Shown here one piece after another: positions 50,391 through 60,043 of a stretch of 64,000 bases of DNA. The stretch is taken from positions 26,674 to 90,673 of the forward strand of contig JAOEWO010000008.1 in NCBI GenBank assembly GCA_028383925.1, given 5' to 3'. The first letter of the stretch is position 1. Each line of letters starts with the position of its first letter. Made by a program: the position numbers and the translations under genes. The stretch is from Winogradskyella sp. (GTDB taxonomy: Bacteria > Bacteroidota > Bacteroidia > Flavobacteriales > Flavobacteriaceae). The notes under the pieces are model-generated. The model was not told where the DNA came from. It searched no databases and saw nothing but the letters and a program-made list of their open reading frames with translations.

Positions 50391-50411
50391 AGCCAAACAT
50401 AATATTTGGCT
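50391..50411 (-). terminator. intrinsic terminator of rhodanese gene
   Basis: agccaaa/tttggct stem; poly-A at 50384-50390 on + strand (poly-U on minus). Confidence 0.65.
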
Positions 50412-50420
50412 TCTGTATTT

Positions 50421-50834
50421 TTAAGATTTTCTCTCAATTTTCAGTTTCTCAGAATGTTGCCATTTTGAAATACCACCTTCGAGCTCGTAAATTTTTGTAA
50501 AGCCAGCGTCTTTTAATTTTTCAGCGCACTTGGCGCTTCGCACACCACCTTTACAATATAAAATTACTGGTTTTGCTTTATCTAATTTTGATACGTCAGC
50601 ATCAAACGTTGGCGAATTAAAATCTATATTTTGAGCGTTAGCAATGCGTATTTCTTCAAATTCTTTAGCAGTGCGTACATCTACTAATTGCACATCTTCT
50701 AAATCTAATATAGATTGCATCTCTTCTGCTGTCACCAACTTAATATCTGTATCTGCAACTTTAGCATCTAAGCAACTTGTACTGAAGCTTATTGTTACAA
50801 AAAGACAACAAATAATTCCTATTTTTTTTATCAT
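50421..50834 (-). CDS. secreted rhodanese-like domain protein
   Basis: signal peptide/lipobox; 'VQLVDVRTAKEFEEI', 'VILYCKGGVRSAKCAEKL'. Confidence 0.9.
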   Translation of the reverse strand: MIKKIGIICCLFVTISFSTSCLDAKVADTDIKLVTAEEMQSILDLEDVQLVDVRTAKEFEEIRIANAQNIDFNSPTFDADVSKLDKAKPVILYCKGGVRSAKCAEKLKDAGFTKIYELEGGISKWQHSEKLKIERKS

Positions 50835-50838
50835 ACTT

Positions 50839-51156
50839 CTATTCTTTTAAAGTAACCTCACCTTGCCATTCGCTAAAACCACCAATTAAATTATGAGTGT
50901 TTTCAAAACCTAACTGGTTCATAACTGCACAAGCTTGTGCACTACGCCCACCTGCCTTACAATAGACAAAATAAGTTTTACTTTTATCTAATTTTTCTAT
51001 CTCTTCAATAAAACCTTGACCTTTATAAATATCTATATGTAGTGCGTTAGGAATAATACCTAAATCTACTTCGTCTTGAGTTCTAACATCTAAAACCAAA
51101 GCTTTATTGTCTTCTTCGAGTAATTTTGTCCAATCTTTTTGTAATAAATCTGCCAT
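50839..51156 (-). CDS. rhodanese-like domain protein
   Basis: 'ALVLDVRTQDEVDLG', 'YFVYCKAGGRSAQAC'. Confidence 0.9.
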   Translation of the reverse strand: MADLLQKDWTKLLEEDNKALVLDVRTQDEVDLGIIPNALHIDIYKGQGFIEEIEKLDKSKTYFVYCKAGGRSAQACAVMNQLGFENTHNLIGGFSEWQGEVTLKE

Positions 51157-51206
51157 TTTATGCTTTAATTATTAAACAAAATTAACATTTCTTTATGATA
51201 TAGACG

Positions 51207-51237
51207 AAAAAAAATCCGAAGTGTTACACTTCGGATT
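51207..51237 (-). terminator. intrinsic terminator
   Basis: aatccgaagtg-tta-cacttcggatt, poly-A (minus poly-U) at proximal side. Confidence 0.75.
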
Positions 51238-51288
51238 AAAATTTTAACATATACTAAAAGCTATAGTTTAAGAAACTAATATTTAGTT

Positions 51289-51906
51289 TTAGCTTTTTAC
51301 TTTAATAGAACAGCCTATAGCTCTGGTCTGTGGGTTTTTAATTTCTTCACCTTTTAAAAGTGAATTTACAGCAGCTTCTGTATACCTCTCATTTACAGCA
51401 TCAGCATCTTTATAATTATCATCTATAGCGCCAATATACTTTACCTCATTCCCTTTTTTAGTTTTTTGCAAAACATAAACATGAGGTGTTTTTGTAGCAC
51501 CATATTGTGGATAAATATCTTGACCTTCATCTAATAAATACGGAAATGTAAAACCTTTGGCTTTTGCCCTAGCACGCATTGCGTCTATATTATCACCAGG
51601 TTTTAAATCTGTATCATTAGGCATAATTGCTATTACAGGGTAGCCTTTTGAAGCATATTTCTTATCTAGAGCCACAATTCTATCTTCGTATGCTACTGAG
51701 TACGGACAAGTATTACACGTAAATATCACTATAAAACCTCTGGCTTCTTTATAATCTGCTAAAGACACCTTTTTGCCATCTATATTCTGTAAACTAAAAT
51801 CTGTAGCAATATCACCAACAGTATAGCCCTTGGCATCTGTTTTTACAGCAAATGCAGTTAAAGCAATTGCAAAAACTACGACTAGACATAATTTAAATAT
51901 TTTCAT
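51289..51906 (-). CDS. thioredoxin-fold redoxin (AhpC/TSA-like)
   Basis: 'FSLQNIDGKKVSLADYKEARGFIVIFTCNTCPYSVAYEDRI'. Confidence 0.88.
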   Translation of the reverse strand: MKIFKLCLVVVFAIALTAFAVKTDAKGYTVGDIATDFSLQNIDGKKVSLADYKEARGFIVIFTCNTCPYSVAYEDRIVALDKKYASKGYPVIAIMPNDTDLKPGDNIDAMRARAKAKGFTFPYLLDEGQDIYPQYGATKTPHVYVLQKTKKGNEVKYIGAIDDNYKDADAVNERYTEAAVNSLLKGEEIKNPQTRAIGCSIKVKS

Positions 51907-51917
51907 AATTAATCTGT

Positions 51918-52460
51918 TTATTTTAAAAATTGTTTCAATTCGGTTTCTAATTCTTTTTGAGTAAACGATTGTTCGTAAAAGTTTCGTTTATCACCTTTAT
52001 ATATAATAGTAGCTGGTAAAGCCCCAGACCAACTTTGGTCTATTGCTGTAATCCATCTGTTTTGATCTGTATCATCTAAAGCTACAACTTTAGATGTTAT
52101 ATTATGTTTTAGTATAAATGACTTTAATTTGGTTTCATAGTCTTTAGGAAAATCTAAACTCACCAATAAAACCTCTACACCTTCATTTTTGTACTGTGTA
52201 TTTATAACTTCAAAATAAGGTAATTCTTTAACACAAGGCGCACACCAAGTGGCCCAAAAGTTAACCACATGTACTTGGTCATCTTTTTTATTAATTAAAG
52301 GAGCCAAACCATTATAATCATAAACATCTAGCTTATAATTATTTGCAGATGTCATTACCGTATTTACTTTAGCATTTGTAGGTGCGCTTTTGGCCGTGTG
52401 AGTTTCACTATTATTACAAGATAACACGCATAAACTTAAAACAAACAAAATTAGCTTCAT
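51918..52460 (-). CDS. TlpA-like thioredoxin lipoprotein
   Basis: 'VHVVNFWATWCAPCVKELPYFE'. Confidence 0.9.
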   Translation of the reverse strand: MKLILFVLSLCVLSCNNSETHTAKSAPTNAKVNTVMTSANNYKLDVYDYNGLAPLINKKDDQVHVVNFWATWCAPCVKELPYFEVINTQYKNEGVEVLLVSLDFPKDYETKLKSFILKHNITSKVVALDDTDQNRWITAIDQSWSGALPATIIYKGDKRNFYEQSFTQKELETELKQFLK

Positions 52461-52523
52461 GGGATAAAGTTATTAATCCATTAGTACTGAAATAAATAAT
52501 TAACAAAATATTAATTGAAATCC

Positions 52524-52554
52524 TTGAAATTGCGCGTTATGATTTCTATCTTTG
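52524..52554 (+). promoter_or_regulatory. trp operon promoter: TTG (-33) and TATCTTTG (-7)
   Basis: TTG at 52524, 20-bp gap, TATCTTTG at 52547. Confidence 0.65.
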
Positions 52555-52563
52555 AATTTCAAA

Positions 52564-52620
52564 ATGAAAATAAATACAAATCATACTTGGTGGTGGAATT
52601 TCTCAAACTCATGTTCGTGA
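52564..52620 (+). CDS. trpL: trp leader peptide MKINTNHTWWWNFSNSCS
   Basis: short ORF with three consecutive TGG codons (52588-52596) between promoter and attenuator. Confidence 0.8.
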   Translation: MKINTNHTWWWNFSNSCS

Positions 52621-52650
52621 ACTAACCCTTGTATGTAATAATCATAATAA

Positions 52651-52684
52651 AAAGGCTTGTCATTCACGACAAGCCTTTTTTTTT
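52651..52684 (+). terminator. trp attenuator terminator
   Basis: perfect 11-bp stem aaaggcttgtc/gacaagccttt, loop attcac, T-tract to 52684. Confidence 0.88.
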
Positions 52685-52750
52685 ATGCTGAATTATTTCA
52701 GCATTACACAAAGTATAACCATAAAAAATACTGAAATAAACTCAGCATAA

Positions 52751-54151
52751 ATGAAAACCTTTAGTCTATATACGCATTACAAAAAGATTCTTGCAGACAC
52801 CATTACACCTGTAAGCATTTATCTTAAAATTAGAGATAAATTTCCTAACAGTATCTTATTAGAAAGTAGCGATTACCATGCCAATGAAAATAGTTTTTCT
52901 TACATCTGTTGCAATCCTATTGCATACATAAAAGTAGAGAACAGTACAATCTACCAAACGTATCCTGATGGGAGTTCTAAAAAAAATCATATTAAAAACA
53001 TTAGTGTAACCGAAGAGGTTCACAAATTTACACAACGGTTTAAAGTAGAATCTAAAGAAAAATTTAAGTTTATAAATAACGGTATTTTTGGTTATACCAC
53101 TTACGATGCCGTTAAGTATTTTGAAGATATTAAGATTTCAAAAAAAGATAATTCTATAGATATACCAGAGATATACTATGCTGTTTACCAAAATATTATT
53201 GCTATTAATCACTTTAAAAACGAAGCTTATATTTTTGCACATTGCTTTGATACAGATAATAATATTGATGACATTTTACAGCTAATACAAACCAGGCAAC
53301 ACGCCACTTATGATTTTAATACCAAAGGCGATATTGAATCTAACCTAAGTGATAATGAGTACAAAGCGCATGTAGAACTTGCTAAAAAGCATTGTGCAAG
53401 AGGAGATGTGTTTCAGCTGGTTTTATCTAAGCAATTCTCACAAAAATTTAGTGGAGACGAGTTTAATGTTTACAGAGCGTTACGAAGTATAAACCCGTCA
53501 CCATATTTATTTTATTTTGACTATGGCAATTTTAAAATTTTTGGAAGTTCGCCAGAAGCGCAACTCATTGTAAGTGATGGCAAAGCAGAAATACATCCTA
53601 TTGCTGGCACATTTAAACGCTCTGGTAATGATCTTAAAGATGCAGAACTTGCAGAAAAATTAATACAAGACGACAAAGAAAATAGCGAGCATGTAATGCT
53701 TGTAGATTTAGCAAGAAATGACCTCAGCAGAAATGCAAGTAACGTTACTGTAGATAACTACAGAGAGGTACAATTCTTTTCTCATGTTATTCATTTGGTA
53801 AGTAAAGTAACTGGTACAATTCATAAAAACACAGATACAATGCAAATTGTGGCAGACACGTTTCCGGCAGGCACCCTAAGTGGTGCACCCAAACACAAAG
53901 CCATGCAACTTATAGAAAAATACGAAAAAACAAGCAGAGGGTTTTATGGTGGTGCCATTGGTTTTATGGATTTTCAAGGTAATTTTAATCATGCCATAAT
54001 GATTAGAACATTTCTCAGTAAAAACCATAAACTATTTTGGCAAGCAGGTGCTGGTTTGGTTGCAAAATCTAACCCAGAAAGCGAATTACAAGAGGTTTAC
54101 AATAAGCTTGGTGCTTTAACTAAAGCTATAGAACAAGCAAAAGAAATATAA
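52751..54151 (+). CDS. trpE: anthranilate synthase component I
   Basis: 'FQLVLSKQFSQKF', 'EIHPIAGTFKRS', 'FPAGTLSGAPKHKAMQLI'. Confidence 0.96.
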   Translation: MKTFSLYTHYKKILADTITPVSIYLKIRDKFPNSILLESSDYHANENSFSYICCNPIAYIKVENSTIYQTYPDGSSKKNHIKNISVTEEVHKFTQRFKVESKEKFKFINNGIFGYTTYDAVKYFEDIKISKKDNSIDIPEIYYAVYQNIIAINHFKNEAYIFAHCFDTDNNIDDILQLIQTRQHATYDFNTKGDIESNLSDNEYKAHVELAKKHCARGDVFQLVLSKQFSQKFSGDEFNVYRALRSINPSPYLFYFDYGNFKIFGSSPEAQLIVSDGKAEIHPIAGTFKRSGNDLKDAELAEKLIQDDKENSEHVMLVDLARNDLSRNASNVTVDNYREVQFFSHVIHLVSKVTGTIHKNTDTMQIVADTFPAGTLSGAPKHKAMQLIEKYEKTSRGFYGGAIGFMDFQGNFNHAIMIRTFLSKNHKLFWQAGAGLVAKSNPESELQEVYNKLGALTKAIEQAKEI

Positions 54152-54152
54152 C

Positions 54153-54719
54153 ATGAAAAAGATATTAGTCATAGATAATTACGACAGTTTCACCTATAAT
54201 CTTGTCCATTATTTAGAAGATCTTAATTGCGATGTAACGGTATTAAGAAATGATAAATTAACGATTGAAGATGCGGCTAGCTTCGATAAAATTGTTTTAT
54301 CACCTGGTCCTGGTGTACCAGATGAAGCTGGTTTATTAAAAGAAATTATTAAGGCATATGCACATACAAAAAGCATATTAGGCGTTTGTTTAGGGCAGCA
54401 GGCTATAGCAGAAGTTTTTGGTGGTACGTTAGAAAATTTAGATAATGTATACCATGGTGTTGCTACCAAGGTTACACTCTCTGTAGCTAACGAAAGTCTC
54501 TTTGCAGGTTTAGACAACACTTTTAACGTTGGCCGTTACCACTCTTGGGTTGTAAACATCAATTTACCTGATTGTTTAGAGGCCACTTCTTTTGATGAAA
54601 ATGGACAAATTATGTCATTAAGACATAGAGAATTTGATGTAAAAGGTGTGCAATATCACCCGGAATCTGTGTTAACTCCAAACGGAAAAACTATTCTTAA
54701 AAACTGGGTTAATTCTTAA
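54153..54719 (+). CDS. trpG: anthranilate synthase component II (glutamine amidotransferase)
   Basis: 'DNYDSFTYNLVHY', 'ILGVCLGQQAIAEVFGG', 'GVQYHPESVLTP'. Confidence 0.96.
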   Translation: MKKILVIDNYDSFTYNLVHYLEDLNCDVTVLRNDKLTIEDAASFDKIVLSPGPGVPDEAGLLKEIIKAYAHTKSILGVCLGQQAIAEVFGGTLENLDNVYHGVATKVTLSVANESLFAGLDNTFNVGRYHSWVVNINLPDCLEATSFDENGQIMSLRHREFDVKGVQYHPESVLTPNGKTILKNWVNS

Positions 54720-54721
54720 TT

Positions 54722-55714
54722 ATGAAACATTTACTTAATAGACTTATAAACCAAGAGAGTATATCGAGTTCTGAAGCTAAAAATGTCTTAGTTAATATCT
54801 CAGAAGGAAAATATAACCAAAGCCAAATTGCATCATTCCTTACGGTTTACATGATGCGTAGCATAACCATTGAAGAATTACGAGGTTTTAGAGATGCACT
54901 ATTAGAGCTATGTATTCCGATAGATTTAGACGGTTATGATACTATTGATTTGTGCGGTACTGGTGGTGATGGCAAGGATACCTTTAATATTTCAACGCTT
55001 TCTTCTTTTGTTACTGCAGGTGCAGGCATACATGTCACAAAACACGGTAATTACGGTGTGTCGTCGGCATGTGGCTCATCTAATGTAATGGAACAACTTG
55101 GTATAAAATTTACAGACAATAAAGCCTTTTTAAAACGCAGTCTCGATGAGGCAAATATTTGTGTGTTACATGCACCTTTATTTCATCCTGCCATGAAAAA
55201 CGTGGCACCAATACGAAAAGAACTAGGTGTAAAAACATTTTTTAATATGTTGGGCCCAATGGTAAATCCTGCGTTTCCAAAAAACCAAATGGTAGGAGTC
55301 TTTAATCTAGAACTCTTAAGACTGTACAGTTATTTGTATCAAGAAACCGATAAAAATTATGCGATAGTACATGCCTTAGATGGCTATGATGAAATTTCGT
55401 TAACCGGAAAAACTAAAGTTATTTCTAACACATCTGAAATTCTTTTTGAACCAAAAGATTTGGGTGTAGAGCAAATAAATCAATCCGCTATTTTTGGAGG
55501 AGATACTGTTAAAAAATCGGCTCAATTATTCAAAAAAATCATCAATGGTAAAGGTACAAAAGCACAAAACAATGTTGTATTTGCTAATGCAGGCCTAGCC
55601 ATAGCAACAGCAAAACAAATATCACACTCAGAAGGATTTGAGCTCGCAAAAGAATCATTAATGGGTGGTAAAGCAAAAGAAAGTTTAGACAAACTTATTG
55701 ATCTTAGTAAATGA
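54722..55714 (+). CDS. trpD: anthranilate phosphoribosyltransferase
   Basis: 'DLCGTGGDGKDTFNISTLSSFV', 'KHGNYGVSS'. Confidence 0.96.
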   Translation: MKHLLNRLINQESISSSEAKNVLVNISEGKYNQSQIASFLTVYMMRSITIEELRGFRDALLELCIPIDLDGYDTIDLCGTGGDGKDTFNISTLSSFVTAGAGIHVTKHGNYGVSSACGSSNVMEQLGIKFTDNKAFLKRSLDEANICVLHAPLFHPAMKNVAPIRKELGVKTFFNMLGPMVNPAFPKNQMVGVFNLELLRLYSYLYQETDKNYAIVHALDGYDEISLTGKTKVISNTSEILFEPKDLGVEQINQSAIFGGDTVKKSAQLFKKIINGKGTKAQNNVVFANAGLAIATAKQISHSEGFELAKESLMGGKAKESLDKLIDLSK

Positions 55715-56490
55715 ATATATTAGATAAAATCGTAAGAGATAAGCGCAAGGAAGTAGATTTACGAAAATCCTTAATTCCTATTAAACAATTAGAACAATCC
55801 GTTTTATTTAATCGCGAAGCGCATTCATTGGCCATAAAGCTTAAAACAAGTACATCTGGCATTATTGCAGAGCACAAAATAAGATCGCCTTCTAAATCTG
55901 TAATTAATCAAAACTTAAATGTACAAGATGTTGCAAGTGGCTACGAGCAAGCAGGCGTCTGTGGCATGTCTGTGTTAACCGATGGTAAATATTTTGGTGG
56001 TGCATTAGATGATTTATTACTTGCAAGGGCAAGTTGTAATATGCCATTATTACGAAAAGAGTTTATAATAGACTCATATCAAATTATAGAGGCCAAAGCT
56101 TATGGTGCTGACGCTATTTTACTTATTGCAGCAATTTTAACTCAAAAAGAAATTAAAGTATTTTCAGAATTAGCAAAAAGCTTAAAGCTTGATGTTTTAT
56201 TGGAGGTACACAATGAAGAAGAGTTACACAAATCGCTTATGCCATCTTTAGATCTGTTGGGTGTAAATAATAGAAATCTTAAAACATTTAATGTCAATTT
56301 AGAAACTTCAAAGCGACTAAGTGAACTTATACCTAACGATTTTGTAAAAGTTTCAGAAAGTGGTATCAGTTCAGTAGAAGCCATAAAAGAATTACAACCT
56401 TATGGTTATAAAGGTTTTTTAATAGGAGAAAACTTTATGAAAACAGATAATCCTGGACAAAGTGCTCTAAAATTTATTAATGAGCTATAA
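55711..56490 (+). CDS. trpC: indole-3-glycerol-phosphate synthase
   Basis: 'IIAEHKIRSPSKSVI', 'PLLRKEFIIDSYQI', 'GVNNRNLKTF'. Confidence 0.96.
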   Translation: MNILDKIVRDKRKEVDLRKSLIPIKQLEQSVLFNREAHSLAIKLKTSTSGIIAEHKIRSPSKSVINQNLNVQDVASGYEQAGVCGMSVLTDGKYFGGALDDLLLARASCNMPLLRKEFIIDSYQIIEAKAYGADAILLIAAILTQKEIKVFSELAKSLKLDVLLEVHNEEELHKSLMPSLDLLGVNNRNLKTFNVNLETSKRLSELIPNDFVKVSESGISSVEAIKELQPYGYKGFLIGENFMKTDNPGQSALKFINEL

Positions 56491-56538
56491 CATATCACTT
56501 CGTGTGATTTTTTAAAAAATAATAAAAGTATAGACAAG

Positions 56539-57165
56539 ATGAAACTGAAAGTTTGCGGAATGAAATATAAAGACAATATAGAAGCTGTTGCGAGTTTGCA
56601 ACCAGACTATCTCGGTTTTATATTTTACTCTAAATCTACTCGGAATTTTACAAGTTCTCATATCACAGAAATACCAAATAGTATTAAAAAAGTTGGTGTT
56701 TTTGTTAATGAAACTTTAGACATGGTTTTAGATAAAATAAAACAGTTCAATCTACAAGTTGTACAGCTTCATGGTAATGAGTCACCACAATTTTGCGCCT
56801 TATTAAATGAAGTTGAAGTCATTAAAGTTTTTAGTATTAAAGACCAATTTAATTTTAAAGTGCTTCAACCTTATGAAGACGTGTGCGATTTTTACCTGTT
56901 CGATACTAAAGGAGAATTACCAGGAGGAAACGGTTACACGTTTAACTGGGATGTATTAAAAAATTACCCCTCTTCTAAACCTTATTTTTTAAGTGGTGGA
57001 ATTGGATGGCATGAAACAGAAAAAATAAAAGCTTTTAAAGAAAGTTCAGCTTCTAAATATTGTTACGCCATTGACGTGAATAGTAAATTTGAAATAGAAC
57101 CTGGATTAAAAAATATTGAAGAATTAGAAAAATTTAAAAAACAAATCACTTCGAGTGGTTTTTGA
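56539..57165 (+). CDS. trpF: phosphoribosylanthranilate isomerase
   Basis: 'KVCGMKYKDNIEAVASLQPDYLGFIFYSKSTRN', 'VQLHGNESP'. Confidence 0.95.
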   Translation: MKLKVCGMKYKDNIEAVASLQPDYLGFIFYSKSTRNFTSSHITEIPNSIKKVGVFVNETLDMVLDKIKQFNLQVVQLHGNESPQFCALLNEVEVIKVFSIKDQFNFKVLQPYEDVCDFYLFDTKGELPGGNGYTFNWDVLKNYPSSKPYFLSGGIGWHETEKIKAFKESSASKYCYAIDVNSKFEIEPGLKNIEELEKFKKQITSSGF

Positions 57166-57174
57166 GACACAAAA

Positions 57175-57245
57175 AAATTATATCGAGACGTATTGATAAG
57201 TTCTCGATACAATTTCGATAAAAATCGAAATCACTCGAACTGACA
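57175..57245. repeat. palindrome-rich intergenic element between trpF and trpB
   Basis: tatcgag...ctcgata and atttcgat-aaaa-atcgaaat inverted repeats. Confidence 0.55.
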
Positions 57246-57259
57246 AAAAAAATTTAAGC

Positions 57260-58441
57260 GTGATCTATAACATTAACGAAAAAGGTTACTACGGTGATTT
57301 TGGTGGCGCATACATACCAGAAATGCTCTATCCTAACGTAGAAGAATTGAGACAAAATTATCTAAAAATAATGGCAGAACCTTCGTTTCAAGAAGAGTTT
57401 AATGCCTTACTAAAAGATTACGTTGGCCGTCCGTCACCACTCTATTTTGCAAAACGACTTTCAGCAAAATACAACACTAAAATTTATCTTAAGCGCGAAG
57501 ATTTAAACCATACAGGTGCCCATAAAATAAACAATACTATTGGGCAAATTCTTATGGCAAAACGCTTAGGAAAGCACAGAGTTATTGCAGAAACTGGCGC
57601 TGGGCAACACGGTGTTGCAACCGCTACCGTTTGCGCACTTATGGGTATTGAGTGTATCGTTTACATGGGCGAAATAGATATTGCAAGGCAAGCACCAAAT
57701 GTGGCACGTATGAAAATGCTTGGCGCTAAAGTTGTACCCGCATTATCTGGTAGTCGTACCTTAAAAGACGCCACAAACGAGGCTATCCGAGACTGGATTA
57801 ACAACCCTATTGACACGCATTATATTATTGGTAGTGTTGTTGGGCCGCATCCCTACCCAGATATGGTAGCACGTTTTCAGGCAGTAGTCTCAGAAGAAAT
57901 ACAATGGCAATTAAAAGAAAAAGAAGGCACCAATAAACCAGACTATGTAGTGGCTTGTGTTGGTGGTGGTAGCAATGCCGCTGGTGCATTTTACCATTAT
58001 TTAGAAGATACCGATGTAAAACTTATAGCCGTTGAAGCTGCCGGCAAAGGCATACATTCTGGCGAAAGCGCAGCCACTTCGGTACTTGGTAAAGAAGGCA
58101 TTATTCATGGCAGTAAAACGCTATTAATGCAAACCAAAGACGGCCAAATTACAGAACCTTATTCTATATCTGCAGGCTTAGATTACCCAGGTGTTGGCCC
58201 AATGCATGCCCATTTATACACCTCTGGCCGTGCCCAATTTATGTCAATAACAGATGACGAAGCCATGACGGCTGGCTTAGAATTAAGTCAGTTAGAAGGT
58301 ATAATTCCTGCTATAGAAACATCGCACTCATTGGCTATTTTTAATGAGAAAAAATTTAAACCTACAGATATTGTGGTCATTAATTTATCTGGTCGCGGAG
58401 ACAAAGATTTACAAAATTATATAGATTATTTTAAATTATAA
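57260..58441 (+). CDS. trpB: tryptophan synthase beta chain
   Basis: '[21 protein letters not shown]', '[10 protein letters not shown]', '[10 protein letters not shown]'. Confidence 0.97.
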   Translation: MIYNINEKGYYGDFGGAYIPEMLYPNVEELRQNYLKIMAEPSFQEEFNALLKDYVGRPSPLYFAKRLSAKYNTKIYLKREDLNHTGAHKINNTIGQILMAKRLGKHRVIAETGAGQHGVATATVCALMGIECIVYMGEIDIARQAPNVARMKMLGAKVVPALSGSRTLKDATNEAIRDWINNPIDTHYIIGSVVGPHPYPDMVARFQAVVSEEIQWQLKEKEGTNKPDYVVACVGGGSNAAGAFYHYLEDTDVKLIAVEAAGKGIHSGESAATSVLGKEGIIHGSKTLLMQTKDGQITEPYSISAGLDYPGVGPMHAHLYTSGRAQFMSITDDEAMTAGLELSQLEGIIPAIETSHSLAIFNEKKFKPTDIVVINLSGRGDKDLQNYIDYFKL

Positions 58442-58446
58442 ATTTA

Positions 58447-58526
58447 GGGCGTTACCACAAGGGTCAGGCTTTTCGCTATATCTCTGATAAAAAAATATCA
58501 GAGGATGCCGCTTCAATCCTTAACGC
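58447..58526 (+). repeat. REP-like dispersed element, copy B
   Basis: GCGTTA...TAACGC ends; internal CTCTGATA/TATCAGAG hairpin; resembles reverse complement of 28547..28622. Confidence 0.6.
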
Positions 58527-58530
58527 AAAT

Positions 58531-58592
58531 AGAGAATAGAGAATAGAGAATAGAGAATAGAGAATAGAGAATAGAGAATAGAGAATAGAGAA
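58531..58592. repeat. heptanucleotide tandem repeat (AGAGAAT)x8 + 6 nt
   Basis: direct reading. Confidence 0.98.
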
Positions 58593-58872
58593 AGCTAAAC
58601 ACATTTTTGGTACAAAACAGAAAAGACAACAGAAATAAAAGTCCTAAATTTCGACAAAGTCGGAATGAACAATTTTAAAAATAATGAGTAAAGGAATAGA
58701 ATTGCATAGCGAAGCTTTAAGCATGGAATTCCGAAAACCAATGGTGCTTTAGCAATTTCTTTATAAACTGTTTTTAATTTTTGGTTCGTTTTGTTTCAAG
58801 ACAAAATGAATAAAAGAAAGAACAGAAAATGCAAGTTTTAAATAGAATTTAGACAGACAAAAACAATACACT

Positions 58873-59640
58873 TTGAATAGAATAAACCAAAAACTAGAAG
58901 AAAACAAAAAACTCTTATCCATATATTTCACCGCTGGTTATCCAAATATTAATGATACGGTTAGTGTTATAAAAGATTTAGAGAAAAGTGGTGTAGATAT
59001 GATAGAAATAGGACTACCCTTTAGTGACCCTTTAGCCGATGGCCCAACCATACAAGCAAGTTCTACCACAGCACTTCATAACGGTATGACGAGCGACCTT
59101 TTGTTTAATCAACTAAAAGACATCCGTAAAACAGTAACTATTCCGCTCATTATAATGGGCTATTTTAATCCCATGTTACAATATGGTGTTGAAGTTTTTT
59201 GCAAAAAATGCCAAGACGTTGGTATCGACGGACTTATAATACCCGATTTACCAGTAGATGTTTATAATGAAAGTTATAAAAGTATATTTCAAAAATATGG
59301 TCTACGCAACGTCCTTTTAATTACACCACAAACTTCCGAAGAGCGTATTCGTTTTATAGATTCTGTTTCAGATGGTTTTATATACATGGTTAGCAGCGCT
59401 AGTGTTACAGGTGGCAGTTCTGGGTTTGGAGCTGCACAAACAGATTATTTTAAACGCATAGCAGACATGAAACTTAAGAACCCTCAAATTATAGGCTTCG
59501 GAATTTCAGATAATGAAACATTTACACAAGCAACAACTTATGCAAAAGGTGCTATTATTGGTAGTGCATTTATTAAGCATCTTACACAACAAGGTATTAA
59601 TACCATCAATAATTTTACACAACATATTTTAAAACCTTAA
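58873..59640 (+). CDS. trpA: tryptophan synthase alpha chain
   Basis: 'MIEIGLPFSDPLADGPTIQASS', 'GLIIPDLPVD'. Confidence 0.96.
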   Translation: MNRINQKLEENKKLLSIYFTAGYPNINDTVSVIKDLEKSGVDMIEIGLPFSDPLADGPTIQASSTTALHNGMTSDLLFNQLKDIRKTVTIPLIIMGYFNPMLQYGVEVFCKKCQDVGIDGLIIPDLPVDVYNESYKSIFQKYGLRNVLLITPQTSEERIRFIDSVSDGFIYMVSSASVTGGSSGFGAAQTDYFKRIADMKLKNPQIIGFGISDNETFTQATTYAKGAIIGSAFIKHLTQQGINTINNFTQHILKP

Positions 59641-59698
59641 ATGCATAAAAAACACAATACTAGGCAATCACAAATAGAAAACACAAAAAGTAAATAGT

Positions 59699-59932
59699 AT
59701 GAAAATTTTAAACGATTGGCGCCTAATAATTCTTCTGTGCTTAACGCTTGGTTTGGCCCCTTTTTTTCCTGAACCTCACCTTTTAGGCAAACTAAAATGG
59801 CTAGCAGGTGGTGCAAATAGTATGGTTTTAAAAGACTACTTTGATGTACTCTTACATGGCGTTCCTTTTGTATTACTTTTAAGATTAATACTTTTAAAAA
59901 TCAGCAATAAAACTTCAAAACAAAAAAAGTAA
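59699..59932 (+). CDS. hypothetical small membrane protein
   Basis: ORF with hydrophobic N-term segment. Confidence 0.45.
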   Translation: MKILNDWRLIILLCLTLGLAPFFPEPHLLGKLKWLAGGANSMVLKDYFDVLLHGVPFVLLLRLILLKISNKTSKQKK

Positions 59933-60043
59933 ACATCATTATTGTTTTAAAACAAGCGCTCTAATTTATAAAAGATAATTTTGTGTATTAATACATAGCA
60001 AATGACTTTGGTTTTGTAACTTTAGAATACTAAAAAAAAGCAC

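Noticed and set aside
58531-58592. CRISPR-like array
   Set aside because: Contiguous 7-bp units with no spacers; it is a microsatellite, and no cas genes are present.
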